In this document: in pieces, positions 46,885 to 56,043 of the stretch
Layout of the letters: the number at the start of each line of letters is the position of its first letter
Position numbering within the stretch: the first letter of the stretch is position 1
Notes under the pieces: generated by a model
Database searches by the model: none
What the model was told of the DNA's origin: nothing
Seen by the model: only the letters and a program-made list of their open reading frames with translations
From: Amycolatopsis sp. cg9
GTDB lineage: Bacteria; Actinomycetota; Actinomycetes; Mycobacteriales; Pseudonocardiaceae
Reading direction: 5' to 3'
Length of the DNA: 64,000 nt
Assembly: GCF_041346945.1 (NCBI RefSeq)
Contig: NZ_CP166850.1
Location: forward strand, 5,378,501 to 5,442,500
Made by a program: the position numbers and the translations under genes

Positions 46885-48333
46885 TCAGGCTTCGGCCGGC
46901 AGCGCGGTGGTGACCGGGATCGGAGCCGAGCCGAACACTTCCGGCGGCTCCGGGAACAGCTTCACCAGCACCGGGTACGCCACCGCCGCCGTCACCAGCG
47001 TCACCAGCAGGCTGATGTCCACCCCGCCCGCCACATCCCGCAGGGGGCCCGCGATCATCGGCGTGTTCGCGCACAGCAGGCCCAGCGTCGTCGCGGGGAT
47101 CCAGGCCGCCATCGCGCGCCAGTTCACCCCTCGGGCGAACCAATACCGGCCACCGCGACGCCCTTCGTTGAACACCTGCAGGTCGTCGACGTCGTAGAAG
47201 CCGCGGCGCTGGACGAAGCCGATCATCATGATCACCATCCACGGCGAGGTGCACAGCACGATCAGCGTTGCGAACGCGTTGATGCTCGACACCATGTCCA
47301 GCACGAAGTTGCCGACGAAGATGAACGCCACGCTCAGCGTGCCGATCAGGAGCGTCGCCTGGACCCGGGACAGCCGCGGGAAGATCGAGCTGAAGTCCAG
47401 GCCCGTGCCGTACAGCGATGTCGTGCCCGTCGAGAGGCCGCCGATCAGCGCGACCACGATCAGCGGGATCGCGTACCAGAGCGGGGAAATCGCCGTCAGG
47501 CCGGTGATGTAGTCGGCCGGGTCCGCGACCAGGGTCGCCGTCGCGATGCCGAAGCCGAACGGGAGCAGCGTTGCCACCTGGGCCAGGAACGGCGCCGTCA
47601 GCAGGGAGCGCTTGCTGAAGGAAGACGGGATGTAGCGGGCCCAGTCGCCGAGGAACGCGCCGAACGAGATCGGGTTGGCCAGTGCGGTCAGGGCCGCCAG
47701 GGTGAACGTCGGCCAGAACGTGCCCAGCGCGTACGTTCCGGTGCCCGCGTAGCCGGGGTCGAACGTGCCGCCGTACGCCAGGATCCCCAGCAGCATGATC
47801 AGCGTGCCGAGGACGACCGCGATCCGGTTGACCAGCAGCATGAACCGGTAGCCGTAGATGCACACCACCAGCGTCGCGATCGCGATCACGCCGTACGCGA
47901 TCCCGCGCAGCACCGCGCCACCGTCGAAGCCGAAGAGTCGTTGTGCCGCGCCGGCCACGGCGTCGCCGCTGACCCAGACCGAGATCGCGAAGAACGTGAT
48001 CGCCGTCAGCAGCGACAGGAACGACCCGACGCACCGGCCGACCACGCCGAAGTGCGCGCCGGACGAGACCGCGTTGTTGGTGCGCGTGCGCGGCCCGAAC
48101 AACGCCATCGGCGCGAGCACCAGCCCGCCCACGGCGACGCCGAGCGCGGTCGCCAGCGCCGCGTCGCGGAAGCTCAGCCCGTAGGCGATCGGCAGCGTGC
48201 CCAGGATGATCGTGGCGAACGTGTTCGCGCCGCCGAACGCCATCCGGAACAGGTCGCGCGGGCGCGACGTCTGCTCCTCCGGCGGGATCGGCGCGATGCC
48301 GTGCTGCTCGACCTCGGTGATCTTGTCGCTCAT
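46885..48333 (-). CDS. NCS1-family permease (cytosine/purine/hydantoin transporter)
   Basis: A 482-aa membrane protein with about twelve helices. The start (PPEEQTSRPRDLFRMAFGGANTFAT) and GALFG-like FGPRTRTNNAVSSGAHFGV are typical of NCS1 transporters such as CodB, which import nucleobases, allantoin or hydantoins with protons or sodium. The substrate here is unknown. It is the last gene of a five-gene operon; its ATG overlaps the stop of the aldehyde dehydrogenase gene by 4 bp. Its place with guanidino-compound enzymes suggests a nitrogen-rich substrate (inference). Confidence 0.9.
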   Translation of the reverse strand: MSDKITEVEQHGIAPIPPEEQTSRPRDLFRMAFGGANTFATIILGTLPIAYGLSFRDAALATALGVAVGGLVLAPMALFGPRTRTNNAVSSGAHFGVVGRCVGSFLSLLTAITFFAISVWVSGDAVAGAAQRLFGFDGGAVLRGIAYGVIAIATLVVCIYGYRFMLLVNRIAVVLGTLIMLLGILAYGGTFDPGYAGTGTYALGTFWPTFTLAALTALANPISFGAFLGDWARYIPSSFSKRSLLTAPFLAQVATLLPFGFGIATATLVADPADYITGLTAISPLWYAIPLIVVALIGGLSTGTTSLYGTGLDFSSIFPRLSRVQATLLIGTLSVAFIFVGNFVLDMVSSINAFATLIVLCTSPWMVIMMIGFVQRRGFYDVDDLQVFNEGRRGGRYWFARGVNWRAMAAWIPATTLGLLCANTPMIAGPLRDVAGGVDISLLVTLVTAAVAYPVLVKLFPEPPEVFGSAPIPVTTALPAEA

Positions 48334-49688
48334 GCGAACCTCGTCATCACGTGCTTGACGCGGGTGTACTCGGCGAAGGCGTACGCCGAGAGGTCCTTGC
48401 CGTGGCCGGAGTGGCCGAACCCGCCGTGCGGCATCTCGGCGACCAGCGGGCCGTGCGTGTTGACCCAGACGCAGCCGAAGTCCAGCTCGGCCGACACCCG
48501 CGCGGCGACACCGAGGTCGTTCGTCCACACCGAGGACGCCAGTCCGTAGGGGACGCCGTTGGCCAGCGCCACGCCCGCAGCTTCGTCCGAAAAGGACTGC
48601 ACGGTGATGACCGGGCCGAAGATCTCCTCCTGGACGATCTCGTCGTCCTGGCGCAGGCCGGAAACCACCGTGGGGGCGAAGGAGAAGCCCCGCGCGCCGA
48701 ACCGCGTGCCGCCGGTCTCGATCCGCGCGTGCGACGGCAGCCGCGAGATCAGGCCCTCGACGCGCGAGAACTGCGCCGCGCTGTTCAGCGGCCCGTAGTC
48801 GACGCCCGGAGTCCGCGAAGCGGCGACCTTCGCCAGCGCGGCGACGAAGTCGTCGTGGATCGACTCCTGGACCAGCACCCGGCTGCCCGCGGTGCAGTCC
48901 TGCCCCGCGTTGTAGAACGCCGCGCCGGCGATGCCCTCGGCCGTAGCGGCGAGGTCGACGTCCGGGAAGACCAGCAGCGGCGCGTTGCCGCCCAGCTCCA
49001 GGTGGGTGCGCTTGAGGTCCGCGGCCGCGACGGTGGCGACGTCGATGCCCGCCCGCGTCGACCCGGTGATCGAGACGAGCGCGGTGATCGGGTGCTCGAC
49101 CAGGGCGCGGCCGGTGTCGCGGTCGCCGGTCAGCACGGTGAACGCGCCCGCCGGCAGGAACTCGGCGGCGACCTCGGCCAGCAGTACGGCGGTCGACGGC
49201 GTCGTCTCGGCCGGCTTGAGCACCACGGTGTTGCCCGCGGCCAGCGCCGGCGCGATCTTCCAGACCGCCATCATCAGCGGGTAGTTCCACGGCGCGATCT
49301 GCGCGCAGACGCCGACCGGCTCGCGGCGGATCACCGACGTGTGGCCCGGCGCGTACTCGCCGGCCGCGGTGCCCTCCAGGTGCCGGGCCGCCCCGGCGAA
49401 GAACCGCAGCGCGCTCACGCACTCCGGGATCTCTTCTTCGAGGACGACCGACCGGATCTTGCCGGTCTCGCGCACCTCGAGGTCGGCGAACTCCCCGGCG
49501 CGGGCTTCGAGGGCGTCGGCGATCTTCAGCAGCGCCAGCTGCCGCTGGGCCGGGGTGCTGCGACGCCAGATCGCAAACGCTTGCGCCGCCGCTACGAGCG
49601 CGTTGTCCACATCGGACTGCGAGGCCACGGTGCTGGTGCCGAACACTTCGCCGGTCGCCGGGTCGGTCAGGTCGAGCGTGCGGGTCAT
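48330..49688 (-). CDS. aldehyde dehydrogenase, gamma-aminobutyraldehyde or 4-guanidinobutyraldehyde type
   Basis: A 452-aa aldehyde dehydrogenase, slightly shorter than usual at the N-terminus. It carries [33 protein letters not shown], the base Glu in LELGGNAPLL and the nucleophile in AGQDCTAGSRV. It oxidises an amino- or guanidino-aldehyde to the acid. In this operon it sits between a ThDP decarboxylase and the NCS1 permease, overlapping each by 4 bp (ATGA). With the decarboxylase product as substrate, 4-guanidinobutyrate would result; with agmatine-derived substrate, GABA. The first reading fits the neighbours better. Confidence 0.9.
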   Translation of the reverse strand: MTRTLDLTDPATGEVFGTSTVASQSDVDNALVAAAQAFAIWRRSTPAQRQLALLKIADALEARAGEFADLEVRETGKIRSVVLEEEIPECVSALRFFAGAARHLEGTAAGEYAPGHTSVIRREPVGVCAQIAPWNYPLMMAVWKIAPALAAGNTVVLKPAETTPSTAVLLAEVAAEFLPAGAFTVLTGDRDTGRALVEHPITALVSITGSTRAGIDVATVAAADLKRTHLELGGNAPLLVFPDVDLAATAEGIAGAAFYNAGQDCTAGSRVLVQESIHDDFVAALAKVAASRTPGVDYGPLNSAAQFSRVEGLISRLPSHARIETGGTRFGARGFSFAPTVVSGLRQDDEIVQEEIFGPVITVQSFSDEAAGVALANGVPYGLASSVWTNDLGVAARVSAELDFGCVWVNTHGPLVAEMPHGGFGHSGHGKDLSAYAFAEYTRVKHVMTRFA

Positions 49689-51328
49689 GCCTGCTCCAGG
49701 TGGGTCGGCGCGAACATCTTCAGCAACGCGGGGAGGACGACGACGGACGGCCCCGGTGTCCGCAAGGCCGCCGCGAGGTCGGCGCCCACCGTGTCCAAAG
49801 AGGACAAGGTCGCCGGGACGCCGAACGACGAAGCCAGCCCCACGAAGTCGGGGCGGGCCAGCTCGGTCGCCGTCGTGCGGCCGAAGGTGTCCGTGAGGTA
49901 TTCGCGGAGGATGCCGTAGCCGCCGTCGTCGATCACCAGCCACGTGACGTCGAGGCCGTGCTGGACCGCGGTGGCCAGCTCGGCGAGGCCGTACATCGCG
50001 CCGCCGTCGCCGGATACCGCGAGCGTGGGGCTCCCGGCCGCCGCGCCGCCGAGCGCGCCCGGCAGGCCGTAGCCCAGGCCGCCCGCACCCTGCGCGGTGT
50101 GGATCGGCGCGCCCTCGGGGTTCCACGCCGACCAGGCCCAGTACGCGGCGATCGTCATGTCCCAGAACGTCTGGGTGCCCTCGGGGACCGCCGCGCGGAT
50201 GTCGTCGATCAGCTTGCGTTCGACGGCCAGGTCCTGGCCGGCCAGCCGTGACTCGACGCGCGAGAGCAAACCCGAAACCGCAGCCTCGGCCCGGCCGTCG
50301 GACGCCCGCATCGGCACCCACTCCAGGAGCGCCTGCACCGTCAGTCGTACGTCGGCGTGGATGCCCAGGGCGGGGTAGTTGGACTCCAGCTTGCCGAGAT
50401 CGGCCTCGACCTGGATCACCCGGCCGCGCGGGGCGAACTCGCGGTAGTTGCTGGACAGCTCGCCCAGCCCGGAGCCGAGCACCAGCAGCACGTCCGCGGC
50501 GGCGAGGAACTCCGTGGTGTGCCAGTCCTCCAGCCAGGACCGCCCGGACAGCTCGTGGTCCCAGCCGAAGACGCCCTTGCCGCCGAACGTCGAGATCACC
50601 GGTGCGCGCAACGCTTCGGCGAGCGCCGTCAGCTCGGCGTGCGCGCCGGACCGCAGGGCGCCGCCGCCCGCCAGGATCACCGGGTTCGAAGCTGCCGCCA
50701 GCAGCTCGGCCGCGGCCGTGACCAGCTCCGGCAGGGGAGCCAGGGGAGGGGGAGTGGCCGGCACCGACGTGATCGGCGGGAGCCCGGCGGGGCCGAGCAG
50801 CACGTCCTGGGGGATCTCGACCCACACCGGGCCGTAGGGCGCGGTCGAGGCCGACGTCCAGGCTTCGCGCAGGGCCGACGGGATCTGGCTCGCGCGGCGC
50901 ACGACGTGCACCGACTTCACGACGCCGGCGAAGCTCGCCTGCTGGTCGGGCAGCTCGTGCAGGTAGCCGTGCCGCCCGCCGCCGAGCCCGGCGACCGGGA
51001 CCTGGCTGGAGATCCCGAGCACCGGCACCGAAGCCGCGCGGGACTCCTGCAGGGAGGCCAGCGTCAGCAGCGCGCCCGGGCCGGTCGAGACGATCAGGGG
51101 CGTGACCGGTACCGGGCCGTCGGGGGTGGCGGCCAGCCGCGCGCGGGCGTGGCCGTCGGCGGCGAAGGCGAGGTTGTTCTCGACCCGCCCGCTGATCACG
51201 CGCAGGTCGTCGGCGCGCCGCAGCGCCTCGAACAGGCCCAGCGCGTGCTGGCCGGGCAGGCCGAACACCGTGTCGGCGCCCAGCGCCCGCAGCGTTTCGA
51301 CGACGACGTCACCGCCGATGCGCGTCAT
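49685..51328 (-). CDS. thiamine-diphosphate enzyme, probable 5-guanidino-2-oxopentanoate (2-ketoarginine) decarboxylase
   Basis: A 547-aa member of the acetolactate synthase/benzoylformate decarboxylase family. The N-terminal PYR domain has the cofactor-activating Glu (E50 in [15 protein letters not shown]) and [10 protein letters not shown]. The PP domain has [17 protein letters not shown] ending in [12 protein letters not shown], the ThDP-Mg motif. The family allows several reactions. Direct neighbours are a ureohydrolase and an aldehyde dehydrogenase, the same trio as in the arginine transaminase pathway of Pseudomonas (AruI, dehydrogenase, guanidinobutyrase). On that basis decarboxylation of 2-ketoarginine is proposed. 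It overlaps both neighbours by 4 bp. Confidence 0.85.
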   Translation of the reverse strand: MTRIGGDVVVETLRALGADTVFGLPGQHALGLFEALRRADDLRVISGRVENNLAFAADGHARARLAATPDGPVPVTPLIVSTGPGALLTLASLQESRAASVPVLGISSQVPVAGLGGGRHGYLHELPDQQASFAGVVKSVHVVRRASQIPSALREAWTSASTAPYGPVWVEIPQDVLLGPAGLPPITSVPATPPPLAPLPELVTAAAELLAAASNPVILAGGGALRSGAHAELTALAEALRAPVISTFGGKGVFGWDHELSGRSWLEDWHTTEFLAAADVLLVLGSGLGELSSNYREFAPRGRVIQVEADLGKLESNYPALGIHADVRLTVQALLEWVPMRASDGRAEAAVSGLLSRVESRLAGQDLAVERKLIDDIRAAVPEGTQTFWDMTIAAYWAWSAWNPEGAPIHTAQGAGGLGYGLPGALGGAAAGSPTLAVSGDGGAMYGLAELATAVQHGLDVTWLVIDDGGYGILREYLTDTFGRTTATELARPDFVGLASSFGVPATLSSLDTVGADLAAALRTPGPSVVVLPALLKMFAPTHLEQA

Positions 51329-52269
51329 TCGCCCTTCCCGAGGGTCAGCAGGCTCACCAGGTCGTAGGCGACGTGCGAGGCCGCGATGGCGGTGATCTCG
51401 GCGTGGTCGTAGGCCGGGGCCAGCTCGACGACGTCCGCGCCGACCAGGTTGAGGTCGCGCAGCCCGCGCAGGATCTCCAGGAGCTCGCGGCTGGTCAGCC
51501 CGCCCGCCTCGGGCGTGCCGGTGCCGGGCGCGTGGGCCGGGTCGAGCACGTCGATGTCGACCGAGATGTACAGCGGCCGGTCGCCGATGCGCTGCCGCAG
51601 CGCGTCGACGGTCTCGGCGACGCCGCGGCGCATGACGTCGCCGGAGGTGACGATGCCGAAGCCGAGGCGGCGGTCCTCTTCCAGGTCGCGCTTGCCGTAC
51701 AGCGGCCCGCGCGTGCCGACGTGCGACAGCGCGCTCGTGTCGAGGATGCCTTCCTCGGACGCCCGCCGGAACGGGGTGCCGTGGGTGTACGGCTCGCCGA
51801 AGTAGGTGTCCCAGGTGTCCAGGTGCGCGTCGAAGTGCAGCAGCGCGACCGGCCCGTGCTTCTTCGCCGCCGCCCGCAGCAGCGGCAGGGCGATGGTGTG
51901 GTCGCCGCCGACGGTGACCAGCCGCGTCCCGTCCGCCTGCAGCGCTTCGGCTTCCTGCTGCAGCGTCTCGATCGCTTCGCCGATGTTGAACGGGTTGACC
52001 GCGATGTCGCCCGCGTCCACGACCTGCTTCTCGGCGAACGGCGAGACGTCCAGCTCCGGGTGGTACGGCCGCAGCAGCCGGCTCGCCTCGCGGACGGCCG
52101 CCGGGCCGAACCGCGCGCCCGGCCGGTAGGACACGCCGGAGTCGAAGGGCACCCCGACGACGGCGACGTCGGCGCGGTCGACCTGGTCGATGCGCGGCAG
52201 CCGCGCGAAGGTCGCGAAGCCGGCGAACCGGGGGACGCGCGACGAGTCGAGGGGTCCGATGTTAGGCAC
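51325..52269 (-). CDS. agmatinase/guanidinobutyrase-family ureohydrolase
   Basis: A 314-aa arginase-superfamily enzyme with a dinuclear Mn site: [26 protein letters not shown] and [22 protein letters not shown] are all intact. It releases urea from agmatine or from 4-guanidinobutyrate; sequence alone does not decide. The operon context, with a keto-acid decarboxylase and an aldehyde dehydrogenase but no putrescine-using enzyme, favours guanidinobutyrate, giving GABA and urea. Its GTG lies 8 bp inside the end of the symporter gene, and its stop overlaps the next ATG. Confidence 0.93.
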   Translation of the reverse strand: MPNIGPLDSSRVPRFAGFATFARLPRIDQVDRADVAVVGVPFDSGVSYRPGARFGPAAVREASRLLRPYHPELDVSPFAEKQVVDAGDIAVNPFNIGEAIETLQQEAEALQADGTRLVTVGGDHTIALPLLRAAAKKHGPVALLHFDAHLDTWDTYFGEPYTHGTPFRRASEEGILDTSALSHVGTRGPLYGKRDLEEDRRLGFGIVTSGDVMRRGVAETVDALRQRIGDRPLYISVDIDVLDPAHAPGTGTPEAGGLTSRELLEILRGLRDLNLVGADVVELAPAYDHAEITAIAASHVAYDLVSLLTLGKGE

Positions 52270-53707
52270 TGCTGGGCTCCTGTTCCCGGGTCGGGTTGTG
52301 CGTGTCTTCGCCGTTGAGGCGGCGGGTCCAGACGGAGAGGATCGAGTCGGCGGTGCGGGGCGTGGCGAAGCTGACGGCCAGGTACACCACCAGGCTCGCG
52401 CCGAGGCCCCAGTAGATCGGGGTGTTGGCGTCGACGCCGTCGATGATCATGAACGCGACCACCGACACCGTGCCCGCGACCATCGACGCGTACGCGCCCT
52501 GGCGGGTGCCGCGCTTCCAGAACAGCGCGCCGACGATCGCCACCAGCAGGCCGCCGACCAGGATGTCGTAGGCGATGGTGAGGGCGTTGACGACGTCGTC
52601 GACGACCATCGCGATGCCGATCGCGATCAGCCCGAGCACCAGCGTCGCGAGCCGGTTCCGGCTGACCTCGCCGCCCTTCTTCAGGCCGATCTTGGTGAGC
52701 AGGTCCGACGTCGTGGTGGTGGCGCACGCGATCAGCGCGCCGCTCGCCGTCGACATCATCGCCGACAGCGCGGCGGCCAGCACCAGGCCGCGGACCCCGG
52801 TCGGGAGCAGGCGCTCGACGATCGTCGCGAAGGCGTCCTGCGCGCTGGCGAGGTCCGGGTACAGCGTGTGCGCCGCGGTGCCGATCAGGGCCCCGGCCAG
52901 GCCGTAGACCAGGCAGTAGACGCCGGAGGTGATGCCGCCGGACGTCGCGATCCCCGGCGTGCGGGCGGTGAACACGCGCTGCCAGATGTCCTGGCCGATG
53001 AGCAGGCCGAAGGTGTAGATGACGAAGTAGGTGATGATCGTGTCGGTGCCGATCGAGGTGAAGCTGAAGAAGTTCGCGTCGAGCTTTTCGCTCATGCCGG
53101 AGAACCCGCCGGCGGAGCTGATCGCGACCGGCAGCAGGATCGCCAGGATGCCGATGGTCTTGATGACGAACTGGGCGATGTCGGTGAGCGTGATCGACCA
53201 CATGCCGCCGAGCACCGAGTAGAGGACGACGATCGAGCCGCCGACGGCGATGCCCGCCCAGTTCGGCAGGTCGAACAGGACCTTGAAGATGGTCGCGAAG
53301 GCCAGCGTCGAGGTCACCGTGAGCATCAGCGTGTAGCCCCACATGACGACGCCGGACACCGCGCTGGTGCGGCCGCCGTAGCGCAGGTCGAGCATCTCGC
53401 CGACGGTGTAGACCTTGAGCTTCACCAGCCGGCGCGCGAACAGCGTGTGCAGCACGAGGATGCCGACGCCGATGCTGACGACCAGCCACATGCCGGAGAT
53501 GCCGTAGGTGTAGCCGAGCTTCACGCCGCCGACGGTGGACGCGCCGCCGAGCACGACGGCCGACATCGTGCCGGAGTACATGAACCAGCCCAGCCGCCGT
53601 CCGGCGACGAGGTAGTCGGACTTCGTCTTCGCGAGCTTCAGGCCGTACCAGCCGACCCCGATCATGCCCGCGATGTACAGCGCGATCACCGCGTAGTCGC
53701 CGGTCAC
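52262..53707 (-). CDS. sodium:solute symporter (SSS family)
   Basis: A 481-aa transporter with about thirteen helices. The start ([36 protein letters not shown]) is typical of SSSF proteins, followed by GGASTVGG and [15 protein letters not shown]. It uses the sodium gradient to import a small organic solute. As first gene of the operon it probably brings in the substrate of the downstream enzymes. The GTG at 53707 faces the PucR-type regulator across 108 bp, which contains an imperfect inverted repeat. Its TAA overlaps the start of the ureohydrolase gene by 8 bp. Confidence 0.92.
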   Translation of the reverse strand: MTGDYAVIALYIAGMIGVGWYGLKLAKTKSDYLVAGRRLGWFMYSGTMSAVVLGGASTVGGVKLGYTYGISGMWLVVSIGVGILVLHTLFARRLVKLKVYTVGEMLDLRYGGRTSAVSGVVMWGYTLMLTVTSTLAFATIFKVLFDLPNWAGIAVGGSIVVLYSVLGGMWSITLTDIAQFVIKTIGILAILLPVAISSAGGFSGMSEKLDANFFSFTSIGTDTIITYFVIYTFGLLIGQDIWQRVFTARTPGIATSGGITSGVYCLVYGLAGALIGTAAHTLYPDLASAQDAFATIVERLLPTGVRGLVLAAALSAMMSTASGALIACATTTTSDLLTKIGLKKGGEVSRNRLATLVLGLIAIGIAMVVDDVVNALTIAYDILVGGLLVAIVGALFWKRGTRQGAYASMVAGTVSVVAFMIIDGVDANTPIYWGLGASLVVYLAVSFATPRTADSILSVWTRRLNGEDTHNPTREQEPSSA

Positions 53708-53773
53708 GGTGGTCTCCTTACCTTCGTGGCGGTGGTGTTCGGGTCACCGTAGGTTCGCCCGCCACCCTTCCGG

Positions 53774-53795
53774 CATGGGATGATTCATCTCCATG
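53774..53795. promoter_or_regulatory. imperfect inverted repeat, candidate operator of the PucR-type regulator
   Basis: CATGGGATGA and TCATC-T-CCATG form two 10-bp arms around one central T, with a single bulged base. It lies in the 108-bp divergent gap, 20 bp before the regulator ATG. It would suit a dimeric regulator acting on both genes. Confidence 0.38.
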
Positions 53796-53815
53796 TCGAC
53801 CTCGGCGGGGATGAA

Positions 53816-55330
53816 ATGACCTCGATCACGGATGCGATGGCCACCGAAGTGAATGTCCCGTTACGGGACGTGGTCGGCAACCGGGAGCTCGCGCTCCACG
53901 TCGTCCCCGAGACCCTGCGGCCGGGCGCGCTGGACGCGCCGGTGCGCTGGGCGCACGTCAGCGAGCTGCAGGACCCCGCGCCCTACCTGGTCGGCGGCGA
54001 GCTGATCCTCACCGCGGGCGTCAACCTGCCGGCGCGGCTCGACCGGTACGTGCGCGGGCTGCGCGACGCCGGCGTGACGGCGCTGGGGTTCGGGCTCACC
54101 CCGACGGTCTTCGAAACGCTGCCGGAGCCGCTGCGCCGGGCCTGCGCGCGGCACGGGCTGCCGCTGCTGGTGGTGCCGGCGCGGACGCCGTTCCTGGCGA
54201 TCAACCGGGCGGTGTCGGTGGCCCTGACCGAGGCCGGGCAGCGCGAGCAGCGGCGGATCACCGCGGCCCGGGAGACGTTGACCCGCGCGGCGGGCGGCGG
54301 GCTGGGCGAGCTGACGTCGTCGCTGGCCGCGCAGCTGCGGTCGTGGGTCGCGCTGGTCGGCGCCGGGGACGTGCTGGCCTCGGCGCACGACGCGCCGGCG
54401 CCGCTGCCGCCGCCGGTGCGGGAACTGGTGGCGACCGTGCGGGCGGGCAGCGGGATCCGCAGCGCGACCACCGAGGTCGACGGCGGGTTCGTGGTGGTCC
54501 AGCCGGTGTACCCGCAGGCGACGGCGTCGCACCTGGTGGTGGTCGGCCGGCCCGGCCGCTTCGACGGCGCCGACCGGGCGATCCTCGCGGTCGGCGCGGC
54601 CCTGCTCGGCCTGGTCGGCCGCGCCGGCTCGGACGCGGCCGAACTGGGTGCGGCGGCGACCGGCCTGCTCCTCGGCCGCACGTCCCCCGACGGGGTGGCT
54701 GCCGCGCTGCTCGGCTCGGACGTCGTCCGGCTGGTCGCCGGGGCGGCGTACCGGCGCGGCCCCGACGAGGTGGCCCAGCGTCCGGACTGGCTGCGCGCCC
54801 GGCTCGACACCCCGCTGGTTTCGGTGCTGCCCGGCCCGGCTTTCGTGGCGATCGCGGGGGTTCCGCCGTCGCTTCCGGTGCTGGAGGACCTGCGCGCCCA
54901 CGGCTGGCTGGCGGCGGTGGGCGCACCGGTGCCCGCGGCCCGGCCGGCGTCGGGGTCGGCGGAGGTGGAGCTGCTGCTGGCGCGGGCCCGGGCACTCGGC
55001 CGTCCCGTGGTCGCGGAGAGCGGCCCGCCGGACTTCGACGCGCTGGTGGCTCCGGACGCTTCCCGGGGCTTCGCGGAGAAGGTGCTGGAGCCGCTGGTCG
55101 CCCTCGACCGGGCGGGGGACCGTTCGCTGGTGCGCACGCTGCGGACGTGGCTGGCCCACCACGGCGCCTGGGAACCGACGGCGGCGGAGCTGGGCGTGCA
55201 CCGCAACAGCGTCCGGCACCGGATCGCGCAGGTGGAGCGGGCGCTGGCGGTGGATCTGGCCGATCCGGAGGCCCGGATGCGGCTGTGGTTCGCCCTGCGG
55301 TGGGCCTCACCCGAAGCACACAGTCCTTAA
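53816..55330 (+). CDS. PucR family transcriptional regulator
   Basis: A 504-aa regulator. The N-terminal PucR domain spans about residues 8-130 (VPLRDVVGNRELALHVV, ELILTAGVNLP, HGLPLLVVPARTPFLAI). A GGDEF-like linker domain follows, then the C-terminal HTH_30 domain (LVRTLRTWLAHHGAWEPTAAEL, GVHRNSVRHRIAQVERAL). Members activate or repress catabolic genes for purines, amino acids and similar nitrogen sources in response to a metabolite. It is divergent from the five-gene operon and so is its likely regulator. ATG at 53816 is chosen; an upstream frame to 53780 and an ATG at 53837 are alternatives. Confidence 0.9.
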   Translation: MTSITDAMATEVNVPLRDVVGNRELALHVVPETLRPGALDAPVRWAHVSELQDPAPYLVGGELILTAGVNLPARLDRYVRGLRDAGVTALGFGLTPTVFETLPEPLRRACARHGLPLLVVPARTPFLAINRAVSVALTEAGQREQRRITAARETLTRAAGGGLGELTSSLAAQLRSWVALVGAGDVLASAHDAPAPLPPPVRELVATVRAGSGIRSATTEVDGGFVVVQPVYPQATASHLVVVGRPGRFDGADRAILAVGAALLGLVGRAGSDAAELGAAATGLLLGRTSPDGVAAALLGSDVVRLVAGAAYRRGPDEVAQRPDWLRARLDTPLVSVLPGPAFVAIAGVPPSLPVLEDLRAHGWLAAVGAPVPAARPASGSAEVELLLARARALGRPVVAESGPPDFDALVAPDASRGFAEKVLEPLVALDRAGDRSLVRTLRTWLAHHGAWEPTAAELGVHRNSVRHRIAQVERALAVDLADPEARMRLWFALRWASPEAHSP

Positions 55331-55365
55331 AGGGCACTCTCAGGAAAATATGGGATTGTGGGCTC

Positions 55366-56043
55366 GTGCGAGTTTTGGTAGTCGAGGACGAAGAACCCCT
55401 GGCCGACGCGATCGCCCGTGGCCTGCGCCGCGAGGGCATGGCCGTGGACGTCGCGCTCACCGGGGACGACGGGCACGAGAAGGCCGCCGTCACGCGGTAC
55501 GACGTCGTGTTGCTGGACCGGGATCTGCCCGGGATGTCCGGTGACGAGCTGTGCCGCGAGATCGTCGCGTCCGGGGAGCTGACCCGGGTGCTGATGCTGA
55601 CCGCGAGCAGCTCGGTGTCCGATCGCGTCGACGGGCTTTCCCTCGGCGCGGACGACTACCTCGCGAAGCCGTTCGCCTTCCCCGAGCTGGTCGCCCGCGT
55701 CCGGGCGCTCGGCCGCCGGGCCACGCCGGCCGCGCCGCCGCTGCTCACCGCCGGGGACGTCGAGCTGGACCCGGCCAAGCGGACCGTCCGCCGGGCCAGC
55801 GGGCCGGTGGAGCTGACGCGCAAGGAGTTCGGCGTGCTCGAGGTCCTGCTGTCGGCCGCCGGTTCGGTGGTCAGCAGCGAAGAGCTGCTCGAACGCGTGT
55901 GGGACGAAAACGCCGACCCGTTCACCACGACCGTCCGGGTCACCGTCATGACGCTGCGCAAGAAGCTCGGCGAGCCGGGGATCATCGAGACCGTCGTCGG
56001 CTCCGGGTACCGGGTGCCGGAGCCCGGCGCGCCACGCGCGTGA
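55366..56043 (+). CDS. OmpR/PhoB-family response regulator
   Basis: A 225-aa two-component regulator. The receiver domain has E7/D8, the phosphoacceptor D51 (VVLLDRDLPGMSG), a Thr in MLTASSS and Lys in YLAKPFAFPEL. The C-terminal winged helix (VELTRKEFGVLEVLLSAAGSVV to TVRVTVMTLRKKLG, VGSGYRV) binds DNA. The GTG at 55366 has no strong ribosome-binding site; it is 35 bp after the PucR-type gene. Its stop overlaps the kinase start (GTGA). The regulon is not indicated. Confidence 0.93.
   Translation: MRVLVVEDEEPLADAIARGLRREGMAVDVALTGDDGHEKAAVTRYDVVLLDRDLPGMSGDELCREIVASGELTRVLMLTASSSVSDRVDGLSLGADDYLAKPFAFPELVARVRALGRRATPAAPPLLTAGDVELDPAKRTVRRASGPVELTRKEFGVLEVLLSAAGSVVSSEELLERVWDENADPFTTTVRVTVMTLRKKLGEPGIIETVVGSGYRVPEPGAPRA

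Noticed and set aside
49685..51328. Acetolactate synthase (ilvB) for branched-chain amino acid synthesis
   Set aside because: No regulatory subunit (ilvN/ilvH) or ilvC is adjacent, and the operon is catabolic, with a ureohydrolase and an aldehyde dehydrogenase overlapping it.
52262..53707. Proline permease PutP as the specific identity of the symporter
   Set aside because: Family features fit SSS transporters in general, but the operon contains no proline-catabolic enzymes, so a specific substrate was not assigned.
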